Source of the DNA: Pestalotiopsis fici W106-1
Lineage: Eukaryota; Ascomycota; Sordariomycetes; Amphisphaeriales; Sporocadaceae
Assembly: GCF_000516985.1 (NCBI RefSeq)
Contig: NW_006917098.1
Location: 434,001-498,000, forward strand
Direction: 5' to 3'
DNA: 64,000 nt
The translations under genes were made by a program, and so were the position numbers. The notes beneath the pieces were generated by a model, which was given only the letters and a program-made list of their open reading frames with translations, was not told the origin of the DNA and did no database searches. Shown one piece after another: positions 21,162 through 36,633 of the stretch; position 1 is the first letter of the stretch; each line of letters begins with the position of its first letter.

Positions 21162-22517
21162 ATGAGCTTTATTCTACAAACATTTCTAGACATCTTCGGC
21201 GCGGCCTTTCACATCTTTACTGCAAACTATTTTCGACAAGAGCTCCCCGCTCCAGACCTCTCCTCGCAAAAGATGAAGCACATTGTCATCATTGGTGGCG
21301 GCTTTGCCGGTGTCAGCACCGCCCACCGCTTCCTCAAGAACGTCGGCAAGAGCACTACGGCGCCCTACAAGGTCACACTCGTGTCGCGCGACAGCCACTT
21401 CTTCTGGAACATCGCGGCACCGCGCGGCATCATCCCCGGCCAGATCCCCGAGGAGAAGCTCTTCCAGCCCATTGCCGAGGGCTTCTCCCAGTACGGCCCC
21501 GACAAGTTCGAGTTCGTCCTCGGTACTGCGACCGACCTCGACGTTGGCGGCAAGACCCTCGTGGTCGATGTTGACGGCAAGGCAACCAGGATTAGCTACG
21601 ACTACCTCATCATTGGCAGCGGCTCGCGAACAAAGATTCCCGGACCCTTCAAGTCGGACGGCTCTACAGACGGGGTTAAACAGACCATACACGATTTCCA
21701 GGAGCGTGTCAAGGCTGCCAAGACAATCGTGGTTGTCGGTGCAGGCCCAACTGGTGTCGAGACAGCTGGCGAGTTGGCATTCGAATATGGAACTAGCAAG
21801 AAGATCATTCTTGTAAGTTGACACTACCATCATGACCATGTACATTGCTCCACCTCATTGACCCGCTATCGTAGATCTCTGGCGGACCTACTGTCCTCGA
21901 AAACCGACCAGCAAGTGTTACCAAGACCGCGTTGAAGCAGCTCGAGACACTCAATGTGGACGTCAGAGTCAACACCAAAGCCAAGGATCCGGTGACGCTG
22001 CCCGATGGCAAGAAGGAGCTGACTCTCTCGGGCGGCGAGAAGCTCGTGGTTGACCTATACATCCCCACCTTTGGAGTGCTCCCCAATTCCTCATTTGTGC
22101 CGTCGCAATACCTCGACAGTAATGGCTTTGTCCAGGTCGACCAATACTTCCAGGTCAAGGGCGCCGAAGGTGTTTTTGCCATTGGTGACGTGAGTGATTC
22201 GGAAGCTCCTCAATTCTGGTTCGTCGAGAAGCAGTCCGTCCACATTGCCAAGAACTTGATCCTTTCTCTGAGCGGCAAGGCTCCAACCCCTTACAAGGCC
22301 TCCGCTACTGGTAAGTTAAGAAGATTGCGTCTAATCGAAAGCGACTATGCGCTGACTATTTCTCGTTGCAACAGGTATGATGGGTCTGCAGATTGGCAAG
22401 AATTCAGGCACGGGCCACTTTGGCAACTTCAAGCTGCCAGGTTTCCTTGTCAAAACTATCCGCAAGACGCTCTTCGTTGAGAACCTTCCCAAAACCGTCG
22501 ACGGATCGATGCTGTGA
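21162..22517 (+). CDS. FSP1/AIFM2-like FAD-dependent NAD(P)H oxidoreductase
   Basis: Three exons (21162-21812, 21875-22310, 22375-22517) give 409 aa. An N-terminal hydrophobic stretch (SFILQTFLDIFGAAFHIFTA) may anchor or target it. The FAD Rossmann motif is HIVIIGGGFAGVSTA (from about residue 40), the NAD(P)H-binding motif is TIVVVGAGPTGVETAGELA (from about 187), and the second FAD motif is GVFAIGDVSD (about 325). This is the pyridine-nucleotide-disulfide oxidoreductase family that includes AIFM2/FSP1 and yeast Aif1, which reduce quinones. A quinone-reducing flavoprotein is plausible in an anthraquinone cluster, either for quinone/hydroquinone interconversion or for redox protection. It could equally be a neighbouring housekeeping gene. 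An earlier ATG choice is not supported; the later Met at about residue 38 would lose the hydrophobic region. Confidence 0.85.
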
Positions 22518-22720
22518 GGAAGGAGTCCCCAGCCGAGGAGAGGACAAGTCTTTGTGTTGTCGCACCAATAATCACTCCCTATAATACCCCTGCATTTTTC
22601 ATAATTAATCCGATGTCATTATATAGTTATACCCAGTCATCGACTGCGATTAGGAAAATTGATTTCACTGTCCACTGTTCGCGGCGCAATCTCTCATGGT
22701 ATAACAAGTGACCGGCATGT

Positions 22721-24530
22721 TCACAGAAATAATAGGTATTTGTGCTGGCCCATATCGAGGACATCATTCCAGGTATAGTCGGTAGACGTCTGTCTTTTAC
22801 TCCATATCTCTTCCAGAGCTGAAAGAACATCTTTACGGTGCCTATACAGACGATGTTGCGATGTATCAGAGGCTAGCGAGGCCCGGAATAAGCTCTGTTC
22901 GTCGCCTTGAGCAGCAACGCATCCGATGATGAAGAGTGGTGCGACAATGACTGGAATCATACTGCAGGGCACTTGCGATTGCAAGAGCCGGATAGCATCC
23001 GCAATAGTCTCCCTCAAGTTGTCTAGCCGTTCAAAGTCGTGTGTGACCAAATGGAGATGGATGATAGCCATGAATGCAAACATCCTCGTGGTAAGAGTAA
23101 CAGAATTGGTTGATGAATTATTGATTCCACAGGAATCGCTTGTTTGAATATTGAGACTTTCCAATGCTTCTCTCGCCATACCGCTTTCGATTTCAGATTT
23201 GATATCTGCAGCGATAGAATGGAGTTTTATACCGTGACGTTGACTGGTCCACCCATCTTGTCGGCGATGTCCCTGCAGCGCGGCAATGCGACCAATCTGG
23301 CACATCAACCAATTTTTGCAGCCCATGATATTTTCAAGTTTTACTTGAGAGGCGGCATCGAGTACGCCTTGATGATAAGACAACAACCTCGGCACCGATC
23401 CGGCTGCAAGAGATGACAAAATGTCGAGCCATATGATGGAACCGCCCATGAACCGAAATGTTGTAACTTCTTGAGTCACCAAAGCGCCATCAACTGCAAG
23501 TCGTTGATCATTACGTAAAATCGTCTTGGAAGCTTCCGACAAGTCAAGGTGTTCTAGTTTATCCCGACAATTTTGGTCATACACATCAATGGCTGCATTC
23601 AGATGTGTTCTCCACGCGTGGTCTTGACCGGCGAAGAGCTTTGAAGAGATTTGTCAGTATATGAACCAGGAAGTAAAGCATGGAAAAGGTGCAGCTTACC
23701 TCGAAGAAGACCAGCTGTACAATGGAAGTCACAGTTCCCATTCCATCATAAGACTTTCGTTGTCGAGTACGTTGATCAAGAATCACCATGGCCTGCCGGA
23801 CCTCGTTCAGACACGTCTCGAGGTGTTTCTCTTGCTGGACCGCGGCAGTGGCACGGCATTGCTCGCTTATCCTCTCAAACACGAGCATCCGGCGGTGGTA
23901 CGAGCTGAGCGCTAGAGCCGCGTGATATAGAGATTTTGTTTGGAGTAGGAGTGCCAATAACCAGCCTCTGCCTCCCTCTAGTATGTCTGGGCGGTACATG
24001 GGATACTGCAATGGGAATACCTTGTCGAGGAAGTGCATCAAAAGGATGGAATCCTCGGCAGGAATAGTTGCTATGGTCAGGTGCTGGGCGCCATTTGGCG
24101 ACAGCGGTGACTCCTACACCAGGTCAATATTACACGTGACATTGTATTTGCTGTGCTGGGCACTTACGGCTGTGTCATAGAAGCCATTATCAGACGGAGG
24201 GGTAGTTTCGGTAGAGTGGCTCGTGTTGGTACTGGGTGTAGAGGCAGCCGCATGGACCTTGGGTGCCAATTTGGGGTTTGCCTTTTGACCGGGAGGGACA
24301 CGGTACCGGGAGGAGGTGCGCCTCGATGTGTATCTGACAATGTGCTTGAGGCTGTTGGCCACATCCTTTTCGGCGTCGCCATTGTCCATCCATTCCGGCT
24401 TCGGCCCGTAGCCGTAGCAGGTGATGGACAGCGCTTGACAAGTGGTGCATTCTGGCTTGCCCTCGTCGCACTTCTTGCGGCGTAAGCGGCAGGTCCAGCA
24501 GCCTCCCTTGCTCCGCACGGGATTGCTCAT
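22721..24530 (-). CDS. Zn(II)2Cys6 transcription factor with fungal-specific TF domain
   Basis: Three exons (24530-24168, 24113-23700, 23638-22721) give 564 aa. The N-terminal zinc cluster is C11-X2-C14-X6-C21-X6-C28-X2-C31-X6-C38 (GGCWTCRLRRKKCDEGKPEC). The rest (FLDKVFPLQYPMYRPD, GRGWLLALLLQTKSLYHAAL, LFAGQDHAWRTHLNAA) matches the fungal-specific TF domain 2 type (PF11951). It lies convergent with the FSP1-like gene (203-bp gap) and next to the halogenase. It could be a second pathway regulator, since related chlorinated polyketide clusters such as pestheic acid carry several regulators, or an unrelated neighbour. Splice junctions keep frame and restore family sequence. Confidence 0.85.
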
Positions 24531-25314
24531 AATTGTCGATTGGAAAATAGGACTTCAAGCTGCAGTAATGTTTCCCGTTGGGCATAGAGAAAAGGCGGGC
24601 TTGGTGTTGCACGGCTTGGAGCTTCTCGCACGACTCTTGACTTCGATGGCTCACTTGCTGCTGTCAGGGAAATGAGACACAGTCAAGATAAAACACGGCG
24701 CGGGGGGCCATTTGTCAGAAATGCAGCTCAAGTTGCTGCCGACGCCGACCTACCAATCATGATCTGGTCAGCATGAGCCACACACGAAGCGAGACATTGC
24801 AGGCGAAAGAGATGCCCCGATGGCATCCTTGAATAAGATGTGATCAAGCCACTTTCCATCCCCTCTCCAAAGATGTGTCAAGTAGGTACTAAATAGCTAA
24901 CCTTAGGTACATACATTGCGCCATTGCTTACTTGAAATTGGGTCATGTCTTAGTTGGAATACATGCTACCACCCTCCAAAAATTGCTGGACTACAGGGAC
25001 ACTAAGCTCTCCACAACAGCGCCGCACAGCCGTACCCAATAAAAACCAAATCCACTAAAGACAGTACTGTACGATCAGCCAACTAGCGCTGCGTGTGTAC
25101 CTAGGGTTATATGGCAAGCAATTTTGGATGAACAAATTGAGTCAAGGAGCAATAAGCCTCATGATACCAGCATGACGACACAAGCACACGACAATGCATC
25201 ACCGACTCATTTGTATGTGTTGAACATGTATTGTTTCTAAATGCCTGCCAACCGGCAAGTTATAAGATGGCCATTTAGGTCTACGCAATCATTCCAAGCC
25301 CCAAGGACAATCTT
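24531..25314. other. Intergenic region between the C6 factor and the halogenase
   Basis: No gene is seen. The region contains the factor's promoter and the 3' end of the halogenase transcript. Confidence 0.4.
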
Positions 25315-28217
<2,903 letters not shown>

Positions 28218-30591
28218 CTAGTCACTATCTGTATCTGAAGACTCCTCAGACGCGTTTTGGTCAGTTATCGGCTGAGGCTCCACTGATTTTCGAATTTCAC
28301 CTCTCATGATATCAACATTCAGTGCACCGAATCCGCTCGCTGAATCTTGTACGAACAGAGATTCATCTGCAATCTTTCTAACACGCGAGCTTCCAAGCGT
28401 GGCAGTAACGAGGATCTTGACAATAGGCCCGTGCTCTTTCTTGACGATTCGACCCAAGCGGTTGATGACTTTGTCCTCGTTTGTCGCACTGCCAGAAAGG
28501 CGCGATAGTGAATCGATCACGATGAAGACCTTGTCGTCCTCGGGCAGAAGCTCAATCAATGTGCCGAACAGTTTGAGGCTTTCTTTCAAGGACTTCCTCG
28601 CTTTCCGGAAGTATTCGAGATCCTGGATCTTGGATAGATCCACCTGAGGCCGAAATTCAGCCACAAAGGCCAGTAACTGGGCATTAAGGCTTTTGATGAG
28701 AGCGATCGAGCCCGAATTCTCCTCGGAATGATCGTCATTGTTCCGGTGCATACAAAAGAATGCCAGGATTGCGTATCGAGCCGGCAGTCGAAGAGTCGTG
28801 ACCAAAAGCGCGCTGGCAAATGAGACGGGATTAATCAAAGACTCAGCCGGAGTCGCTGGCTCAACATTGAGAATTCTTGATTCGTCTGCCTCCAGCCATT
28901 TACCGATCTGTTGTGAACGGATTATTGAATTCGAAACGTTCTTTTCATCGCTGCTGAGCATCTCCAAGTGTTCAAACAGATAGGTTAAATCAAGCTTTGA
29001 ATCATACGGAAAGGCCTTGAGTCCTTTCAGCCAAGCCGCAGCTATGCGTTCGTTCGTTTCGCCATAAGATCTTCTAATCTCAGCTTCCTGTTCGTATTGT
29101 TTGCGCTTAAACTCAAGAAGGTTTGCTTTAATGTGAATTGTTAGAAAATGATGACCTAGAAAATATGGGCTCATAAGTCTCACCCCCGCCACCTTTGTTA
29201 TCGAAGCTTGGATCGCTTGCGCAAACTCGATAAAATGCGTCTCTGATTTCTACGGAGAGCATTTGCACGGTCTTTTCGGTAAAGTCGCGACCGGATGACG
29301 CAATTGCCTGTATCAATGTGCCCAACACTGTTTGATAAGCGTGGACGGTCAGATGGCTTGACGAGATCAAGCCGTGTATTGGTTTACCTACATCTGTTGT
29401 TTTGTTGCAACATGTGAACCAGACCGACTTGGCCTCTCTTAATATCAGTAGTGTCGTTCTTGATCTCCCCAAGTCGCTCATGACCGCATAAGTCGACTTC
29501 CTTTTGAAAACGGTCTATCTGCATCTGAAGAGCGGACAAAGCGTCGTCCACAGCCAATATTGGTTGCTTCTGCTGATCCTTGATAGCGTCGTTTGATGCT
29601 TGCGCGTCAATAACGGATGCGATATCCGCCTGATCCCCTGATCTTCGTGAGAGTTTCGAGAGTTTCCTGGAAAACTTCGTGGTACTTTCTGCGAGTCTCA
29701 CTACCTTCTGTTAGACAATCACATCCGTCATCAACGAGAGTGAATCACCTTTCAAGGTTCGCGTGATCTTGTCCACAATACTCTCAAGGACAGAAAAAAC
29801 GGCAGTCATGACCGCATCGGCGCACACATGGAGGCGAGCTGAGGCGTGGTGGATGTCTGCGAATCGTTGTATACTCTCCAACTTCTCGGGTATCGCAGCC
29901 AAGAAGCCTTGGAGGGCCTCGCGCTGTTCGGCGTGGTGCTCGATGGCCTAGGAGTACGACACAAATTAGGACTATATCTTTTCTTACAGAATTGGGGACA
30001 TATTCACTGTTAGGATCAGACTGAATCCACCAGACAGGACAGAGCCGTAAATGTCGCCTGGGAGCATCTCAAGTATGCCTCCAATGACACCCCTGTTGTC
30101 TTCCACTTTTCGAAAGCAGCGCCGAATGAAGTTCTTGCAAGAGTTGGAGTTGGGCGCATCTCTTGCATCCTTCAACTTATTCACAATGCTGAGGACATAT
30201 TCGAAGTTGAATTCAGACGGGTCTTTCAGGGAGATACCTAGCTGCTCCTCAATTCGCCTCTCTTTGAGAGTTGCGACAAGACGGCGCAGTGTCACGTCGC
30301 GAAATGCTTCCATGGATGATTCAGACTGTGTATAGAATCTTGCAACGCTACATTTATGTCAGGGGCCGGGGGAATGAAAGCTACAAGTATCATGACATAC
30401 TCAAATTTAACGCCTTTGGAAGCAAATCTGTCAATCTCAGTGATGAACTCCGCATTATCATGGAACTCTTCGATATCTCCCGATGCCAACACTTGATTGA
30501 TGATTTCTAACCCCCCTCTCCCTTCCACAAACTCGGCAGCCGAGTTTGTGAGTGTGCGCCGACGATACAAGAGAGGATCAAAAGTTTCCAT
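28218..30591 (-). CDS. STAND-like NTPase-domain protein lacking a visible P-loop
   Basis: I model six exons (30591-30401, 30347-30008, 29947-29749, 29700-29388, 29356-29184, 29125-28218) for about 707 aa. The N-terminal 350 residues are mostly helical, in the style of fungal STAND/NACHT effector-linker regions. The C-terminal part has the order of a STAND NTPase (SPxSF-like NPVSFASALLVTTL, a hydrophobic strand YAILAFFCMH, a Walker-B-like KVFIVIDSLSRL, a sensor-1-like VKILVTATL), but no GxxxxGKS/T is seen. The tail is acidic (SEESSDTDSD). The connection between exons 4 and 5 needs a 31-nt intron, below the usual minimum, so this may be a frameshift or a decaying gene. It is divergent from the AAA+ ATPase gene across 1.04 kb. 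Function is unknown; roles in heterokaryon incompatibility or immunity are known for other STAND proteins. Confidence 0.55.
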
Positions 30592-31630
30592 GATAAGAGT
30601 AGCCAAAGCCAGAGAGGTGATGATTGATTACAATGATGAACTTGATAGTGGAGACCGATGCAAGCTCGGGATGGCCAAAAACCAAGAGCTTCGCAGTAAG
30701 AAGTCATGAGTAGCCACAGCAGATTTCGCGAGTCATCAAGACCAAGCAATGGTGTTACACTGACATGGTTGTACCTGAGCTTGACTGGCCGGTTCGAAGG
30801 GGCCGATAAGGCTCTGGGATTATGCACACATCCATGAATAGACCAAATGCTACCCGAATTTATTGGCCACTAATGTCCCAAGTGTCGTCCATGGTCTGGC
30901 AATCCGCTACGGAGGTTGTCAGCTTTTCAGCTTTGCTCGGCGGCTGCAACCTGTTAGGCCACACCGGTCTTACCCCGCGTGCGCTTTGTTGCAGCAACAG
31001 CGCTTGAAGCCTCCAATTGTATTGTCAATGACCACAGCCTTATGGTCTTTTCCATCAGTATTGATGAAGCAGCTGACCGGATATATCGCAGCCTGCTTCT
31101 AAGCGATCTGATTCTGTGACACGATCCAATAGTTTTCTGGCAGCACGCACTTTTACGATTACGTGCAGGGCGCTATTCATGCAATGCGCCCTAACACTGC
31201 AATCACTCCAATCAACTATTCTATGTTAGCTAATTCTTATGGAGCAGACGCAACAATTGAACGCATTTTCTTCGCAGCTTCCGTTGCGGTCCCAAACAAA
31301 TGACAATGTCCCATCGCGCTCGTTGATAAAGCGACGACCGCAAAACTGCATGGCCATAAGCCTCTTCACGTAAAGACCCAAGCATGAAAAAGGGTCAACG
31401 CAGATGCATATTGCATTTTCAATCGTGAACCCATTTCATCCGTCGCACAACAGTCTTCCACAATCTTCTTCCCGCAATGGCCAGACTCATTCATTGATTT
31501 CCACGAGACCATTCTTCTAGCATTGATTGGTTGGAGGATCAGGCTCTTTCTAGGATACTGTCCATTTTCTTGACCTTACCTCTATGTTTACCTATCTTGC
31601 GCACAGTGACTATCCTACACAACGTCCAAG
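30592..31630. other. Divergent intergenic region
   Basis: This is the shared upstream region of the STAND-like gene and the AAA+ ATPase gene. No gene, repeat or RNA is recognised. Confidence 0.35.
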
Positions 31631-34600
31631 ATGGATGACTCGGCCGATGCAGAAGCCTTCCAGGAAACAGCGAAAGTACCACAAGTGATGGAGCCGACCC
31701 CGGCCGCAGCAAACGAAGCTCATGTTTCCGTTGCCGTTCAAGAAAACAAAGCAGAGTCCACCAAAGCCGACTCAAATGTCGCAGGTGACACAGAGCAGGA
31801 CCAAGATCACAAATCAAACGCCGGGAGCGACTGGGAAACTGAAGAGGATGCCTCCGCTGCTGCATCTGACTCTTCTTCAGACTCTGAGGCAGAGAGCATT
31901 GCAACGCTTGATGACATGCAACGTCTACAAAACGACTGTGCGAAACATTTTACTTCGGAAACATTTTTCAATGCGTACACTCAAAGACTCAAAGAAAAAG
32001 CCAGAAACAGACGAGGAAAAAACCAAGGTTCGACTCTTGTCAAAGGTTTGGTCGACTATATGCGAACCCTGGAAGAGCGGATCAGCAGCTTGGAAGAAAG
32101 CCAAGATGCCGGAAGTGAAGCCAATACAGAACCAGGTCATGTTGAGACAGATATCTATGATGCACAAGTAAAGCTTGACATCAAGTTCTTCGACGAAGCA
32201 GCTTACACATATGATAATATATTCTATGCCCAAGCACACAGCAGGGAAGAAAAGGGGACGTTCAGTAAGTGGTTCTCATTATGTGCTCTCAGATGATCGT
32301 TGATATCAACCATCAAACAAGCAACAGCGATACGGAAGACCACGTGTTGACCTTATCCAACATTCATGGCGTCAGCTGACTTTCACATAGTGTGTGGGCA
32401 CGATGATCAACATTTAATTCGCGTGCTGTACTCCAAGCATGCAGAGGCCAAACCGAAGCCACAGAAGCTTGGGAAACTGGCTGATCCTGATCCACCCAAC
32501 CCCAGCGAAATCAACATGCTGCTTTGCAATATATCCTCTAAGGCTATTGCCAGATTCTTTGTAAAAATACTCAATTGTAATCCCACCGATGTGATCAGGT
32601 TTGGAAATCCCTTTCGACCAATCATCGGGAATATCGGGCTCATCAGAGATCATCTCCGCAAACTGGAGGGGCTTTATGGGTGAGTCTCAGATATTCTCCA
32701 GTCACAATTAACCGCTGAACCACATCGCAAAAGTGGCAGCTCCAAACCTAGCCAATGGTGGTGTGAAATGATATCGCAAAACACCTTTATGCACATCCAG
32801 ATCTAATATTGTTCTTAGTGAGGCTGCAGCTGAAGGCTCATCGGAAGCCCAAAGGAACACCAATGGCGGATCTACGCCATCCAATAGTTCCATCAACCAA
32901 AAAGGCTCCGACGCGGCAGACTTTCCCTTTAACGACGGTCAAATCGACAATGTACAAGCCTATGATCAGCCCGCAGCCCTTCAGCATTTCAGACTCTTCT
33001 TGGATTTCGTCGACAAGTACCTGGGCGACAAAATTGCATTGTACGACCGTCTACGCAACGGAAAAGAGCAACAAATTGCCTTTGTCAATCTTTGGATGCT
33101 TTTTGATGTAGGTGACACAATCTACTGCCCTTCACGTTCAAGTGCAGGCGAAGAGTACGCAAGACCGGGTCTCGACCAATCGCCCCACGTGCCTGTCACA
33201 CGGTATACTCCACAAGCATACCGAGTAGTAGCCACAGATGGTGGTATGCCTCATAGAAGTACTATAGGTTTTCCCACTTCAGGTGCAGCCAACGATGGCT
33301 TGGATACCACCACATTCAGCGCGACTATGGTGAGTGCTGGAGACCCAGCCATTGAAACGATGAAAGCAGCCGCAAATATATCTAGAAAGATCAGGAGCGC
33401 GTATGGTTCTTTCGTTGTATATTGCTTTTACGTCGATTTCGATGGTAGGCGCTACGGGAAAGTACGCGATGTGTTTGTTTTCAAACCATACGAGCGTGAA
33501 ATGGATATCCGTGGTCTTCAGGCATATCCTATGGCGTACGCACCATCCAATGACCTTCATACCCGTGGCCAAAGATTTCTCGAAGCCACAAAGGTTTCTC
33601 ACCTCCAATACGAGGGTCTCACCGTAGGACCTCTACGCGAAGAAGTGAGTCACCATTTCTGCGGCCGGTGTTGACTTTGATGTGCTTTAAGACTAATAGT
33701 TTCAATTTATAGATCAACAGCCCAGTAGTAGTTGACATAAAATTGGCATATGAAGGGGGACGCGACATTGCAGAGGCTTTGATCAAAGTCCCAATTATTT
33801 CTCCAGGGGTGCGTGATGCAGTTGTATGGATGCCTGGGGTCTTTGAGGCTTCCCACAATATCTTTGGCAAAAGACCTTCCTGCTCGCATAGATGGTGCAT
33901 TTCACTACAGTGTACCTATGATTGCTACAATACAGGTCAGGCAACCCAGGGGCACAAAATGTTGACCGATGCCGATCTCGTACTTGAGGAGTATGAAAGT
34001 GAAATGTTACGGGGTCTGGAGGGGCTTGCTCAGTTCACACAGCTGATGGCCGAGAGGAACTTGGTCGAACTGTTACCTGGCATGATTCCAGGCTTTGCAC
34101 TGAGGAACAGGAAATGGGGTGGGTAAAGTCACAGTCCATCTTTTTCGGTTGAGTTGCTAACATGATTGATGCAAAGTCCTCCTCGACATCTCTCGGCTGG
34201 AGCGCGTTGAGCAAAATAACGAGTGGGACAACCTTGTTCTCCCACCAGGCCATCGAGAAATGGTTCAAGCTATGGTAGAAACCCACACACAAGATTTACA
34301 ATCTAATCGAGACTCTCGACCGGGCATGGATCTGGTGAAAGGAAAAGGTAACTTACGGACTCGTACTATCAAAACACCTTTAAAGTTGCTGATTCTTGCC
34401 CAGGAAGGGGTTGTATTATTCTCTTACATGGTGTTCCGGGTGTAGGGAAGACTTCCACCGCAGGTAAGACATCTCAACCTATATGCAAGAGGATAAAAGA
34501 AAGAAAGAAACTGATTATTGAGCGAAAAATTGCAGAATGTGTTGCTGCTCATACCAAGAAACCTCTGTACCCCATTACGTGCGGTGACGTTGGCTACAAG

Positions 34601-35646
34601 GCCGAAGATGTTGAGAGAAACATGGAAAGCCACTTCAAGCTAGCACACAGATGGGGGTGTGTTCTCTTGTTGGATGAAGCCGATGTGTTTCTTGCGAGGC
34701 GTGACGTAAGATTGCCATATCATATCCTCACTATAAGAGCACAGTAATTCTGACCAGGAACAGCAAAAGGATGTCCAGCGGAACGGACTGGTATCAGGTA
34801 CGTCAAGCGATAAGTGGCATTGGTTTGTACAAGAATGTACTAACAGAGCATCCAGTTTTCTTGCGAATTCTGGAATATTATTCTGGAATTCTGTTCTTGA
34901 CAACGAATCGGGTTGGCGATATTGACGAAGCGTTCCGCTCTCGTCTGCATCTGACCTTGTATTACCCCAAGCTAAAAAGAAAGCAAACGAAAAAGATCTT
35001 CAAGCGGAACTTTGAAAGAATCAATGATGTGAACCAAGGGCGCACGGAGCATGGTATTCCGCCGTTCATTTACAAGGACTCTGAGCCGAAGATCATGCAA
35101 TGGGCTGGAGAGACGTACAAAACACTGCAATGGAATGGTCGTCAAATTCGCAACACATTCCAGACCGTTCTGGCTCTAGCCGAGTTCCATGCGAAGCAGC
35201 GCGACGGCGATGCATACTCACCGGTGGTGACCAAGAAACTCTTCAAGATTGTAGCCAACGCCGCGATCCTCTTCAACGAATACCTGGCAGCCACTCACGG
35301 CGCAGATCAAGACAAGATGGCACAACAAACTTACATCAGAGCAAACTCATTCGAACCGTCGAAAGAGCACCGTTTCACCAGCCTCGCAGATGACACATCA
35401 GAGTCCAGTTCCCAGGAGGATGACAGCTCAAGCAACGATTCAGGCAGCGATTCCGATGAGTCAGACTCGAGCGACGACGCGCAGGAGAGCATGAAGAAGT
35501 CAAGTAACGCCAAGAAGGGCAAGCAATCGAAGAGAAGCTCCAGAAAGAAGCGGAAGAGTTCGGCCAAGGAGAAGAAGTCGGAAAAGAAATCGAAGGATAA
35601 GAAGAAAGAGAAGAAGAAGGATGAGAGCAGTGATTCTGATTCATAG
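31631..35646 (+). CDS. AAA+ ATPase with DUF7025-like N-terminal region
   Basis: Nine exons (31631-32264, 32391-32679, 32819-33644, 33713-34118, 34177-34347, 34404-34463, 34536-34705, 34758-34797, 34856-35646) give about 1128 aa. The acidic N-terminus is followed by a coiled-coil segment (YMRTLEERISSLEE) and a large DUF7025-like domain. The AAA+ core then has Walker A GVPGVGKTS (about 785-793), Walker B CVLLLDEADVF (D842, E843), sensor-like ILFLTTNRVGDIDEAFRSR with the arginine-finger region, and an AAA lid. The C-terminal 100 residues are a low-complexity S/D then K/S/R tail with nuclear-localisation-like runs. Fungi carry many AAA proteins of this architecture, mostly uncharacterised. Intron 1 (32265-32390) is the least certain junction, since a short extra exon could lie inside. 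It may act with the divergent STAND-like neighbour; this is an inference from position only. Confidence 0.82.
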
Positions 35647-36633
35647 TTTGGAGGAGTCGGGTACCTATACATGCACCGGAAGTTTGCAATATTTCCTTAA
35701 GATATGGTTTTTTTAAAGATACGTTTAATTGATTTGACGAGACAATTCACGGACCTGAGTAGGAAAACGCATTAGTTGCCCATGAACATTCGGGCTTGAT
35801 ATAGCAGAAGACTGCGCCCAGAATGCTCTCGATGCTTGACTTACGGCTTTCTCGGTTGCATGAATTTATATAACGCTCGCACTATTCACATCATATTTAT
35901 CCGTTTACATACACTCGCAGTCATGGCATCTCGATTTGGCTCGGGTGGACAAGATGCATACTAGGTACAGAATCAGGCAGGGAAGCTTAAGGGAGCAAAA
36001 AAAAAAAAAAAAAAAAAAAAAAGAACCTGCGATTTGGTTGGAAAAGACATTCAAACACGACGATGATAAGNNNNNNNNNNNNNNNNNNNNNNNNNNNNNN
36101 NNNNNNNNNNNNNNNNNNNNNNNNNNNNNNNNNNNNNNNNNNNNNNNNNNNNNNNNNNNNNNNNNNNNNNAAAAAAAAAAAAAAAAAAAGACCTGCGATT
36201 TTGGGTGAAAAGCATTCAAAACACGACGATGATAAGCAGCGCGAAGGTGGCTAACGGGCAGAAGCGCTCGGTCTTGAGGGGCTTGCGTTGGCCTGTACCC
36301 AATTCACGCCCGATCAGAGCGCGGTGGGGGCAGGAGTAGGGTAAATCAAAGCTTGGGGGTGGGGTTGCTGCTGGAGGTACTCGCTAGGCGACGATCAAGC
36401 GGAACAATTTACCAAAACTCCCGCTCGATTCAGCGCCACAGCCGCCCGGCTACTACCTACATGCCCAGAGTGCGAACCACGTGAATCTCTGCATTGAAGG
36501 CGTTTGACAAGACGACCGATTCCTGGCTTAACCACTTCTCAGCCTCACCAAATATAGAAGCCGTAGTGAGTCTTAAGATCGTTGAGCGCATTAGGCTAGA
36601 TTTCAATCGAGTTCTTGCGGAACACAAGTCAAT
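35647..36633. other. Intergenic region containing the assembly gap
   Basis: No gene is supported. Apparent open frames here are poly-lysine or poly-phenylalanine readings of homopolymer A tracts and the N run. Confidence 0.5.
35997..36236. repeat. Poly-A-headed tandem repeat interrupted by an assembly gap
   Basis: A poly-A run (35997-36022) is followed by about 48 bases ending in CACGACGATGATAAG. Then come 100 N (36071-36170), a second poly-A run (36171-36189) and a near copy of the same 48 bases (36190-36236). The two copies differ by several substitutions and indels. The gap is probably a collapsed tandem array of this unit, and 100 N is a conventional placeholder rather than a measured size. 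Confidence 0.8.

Noticed and set aside
21186..21845. A 219-codon open frame opposite the FSP1-like gene
   Set aside because: It is the antisense of a GC-rich exon with FAD- and NAD-binding motifs on the other strand; no family resemblance.
24190..24654. A 154-codon minus-strand frame overlapping the start of the C6 factor
   Set aside because: The overlapping frame has a perfect zinc-cluster motif and spliced continuation; this one does not.
35905..36254. Open frames across the N run with poly-K or poly-F
   Set aside because: They come from homopolymer A/T tracts and undetermined bases, not coding sequence.
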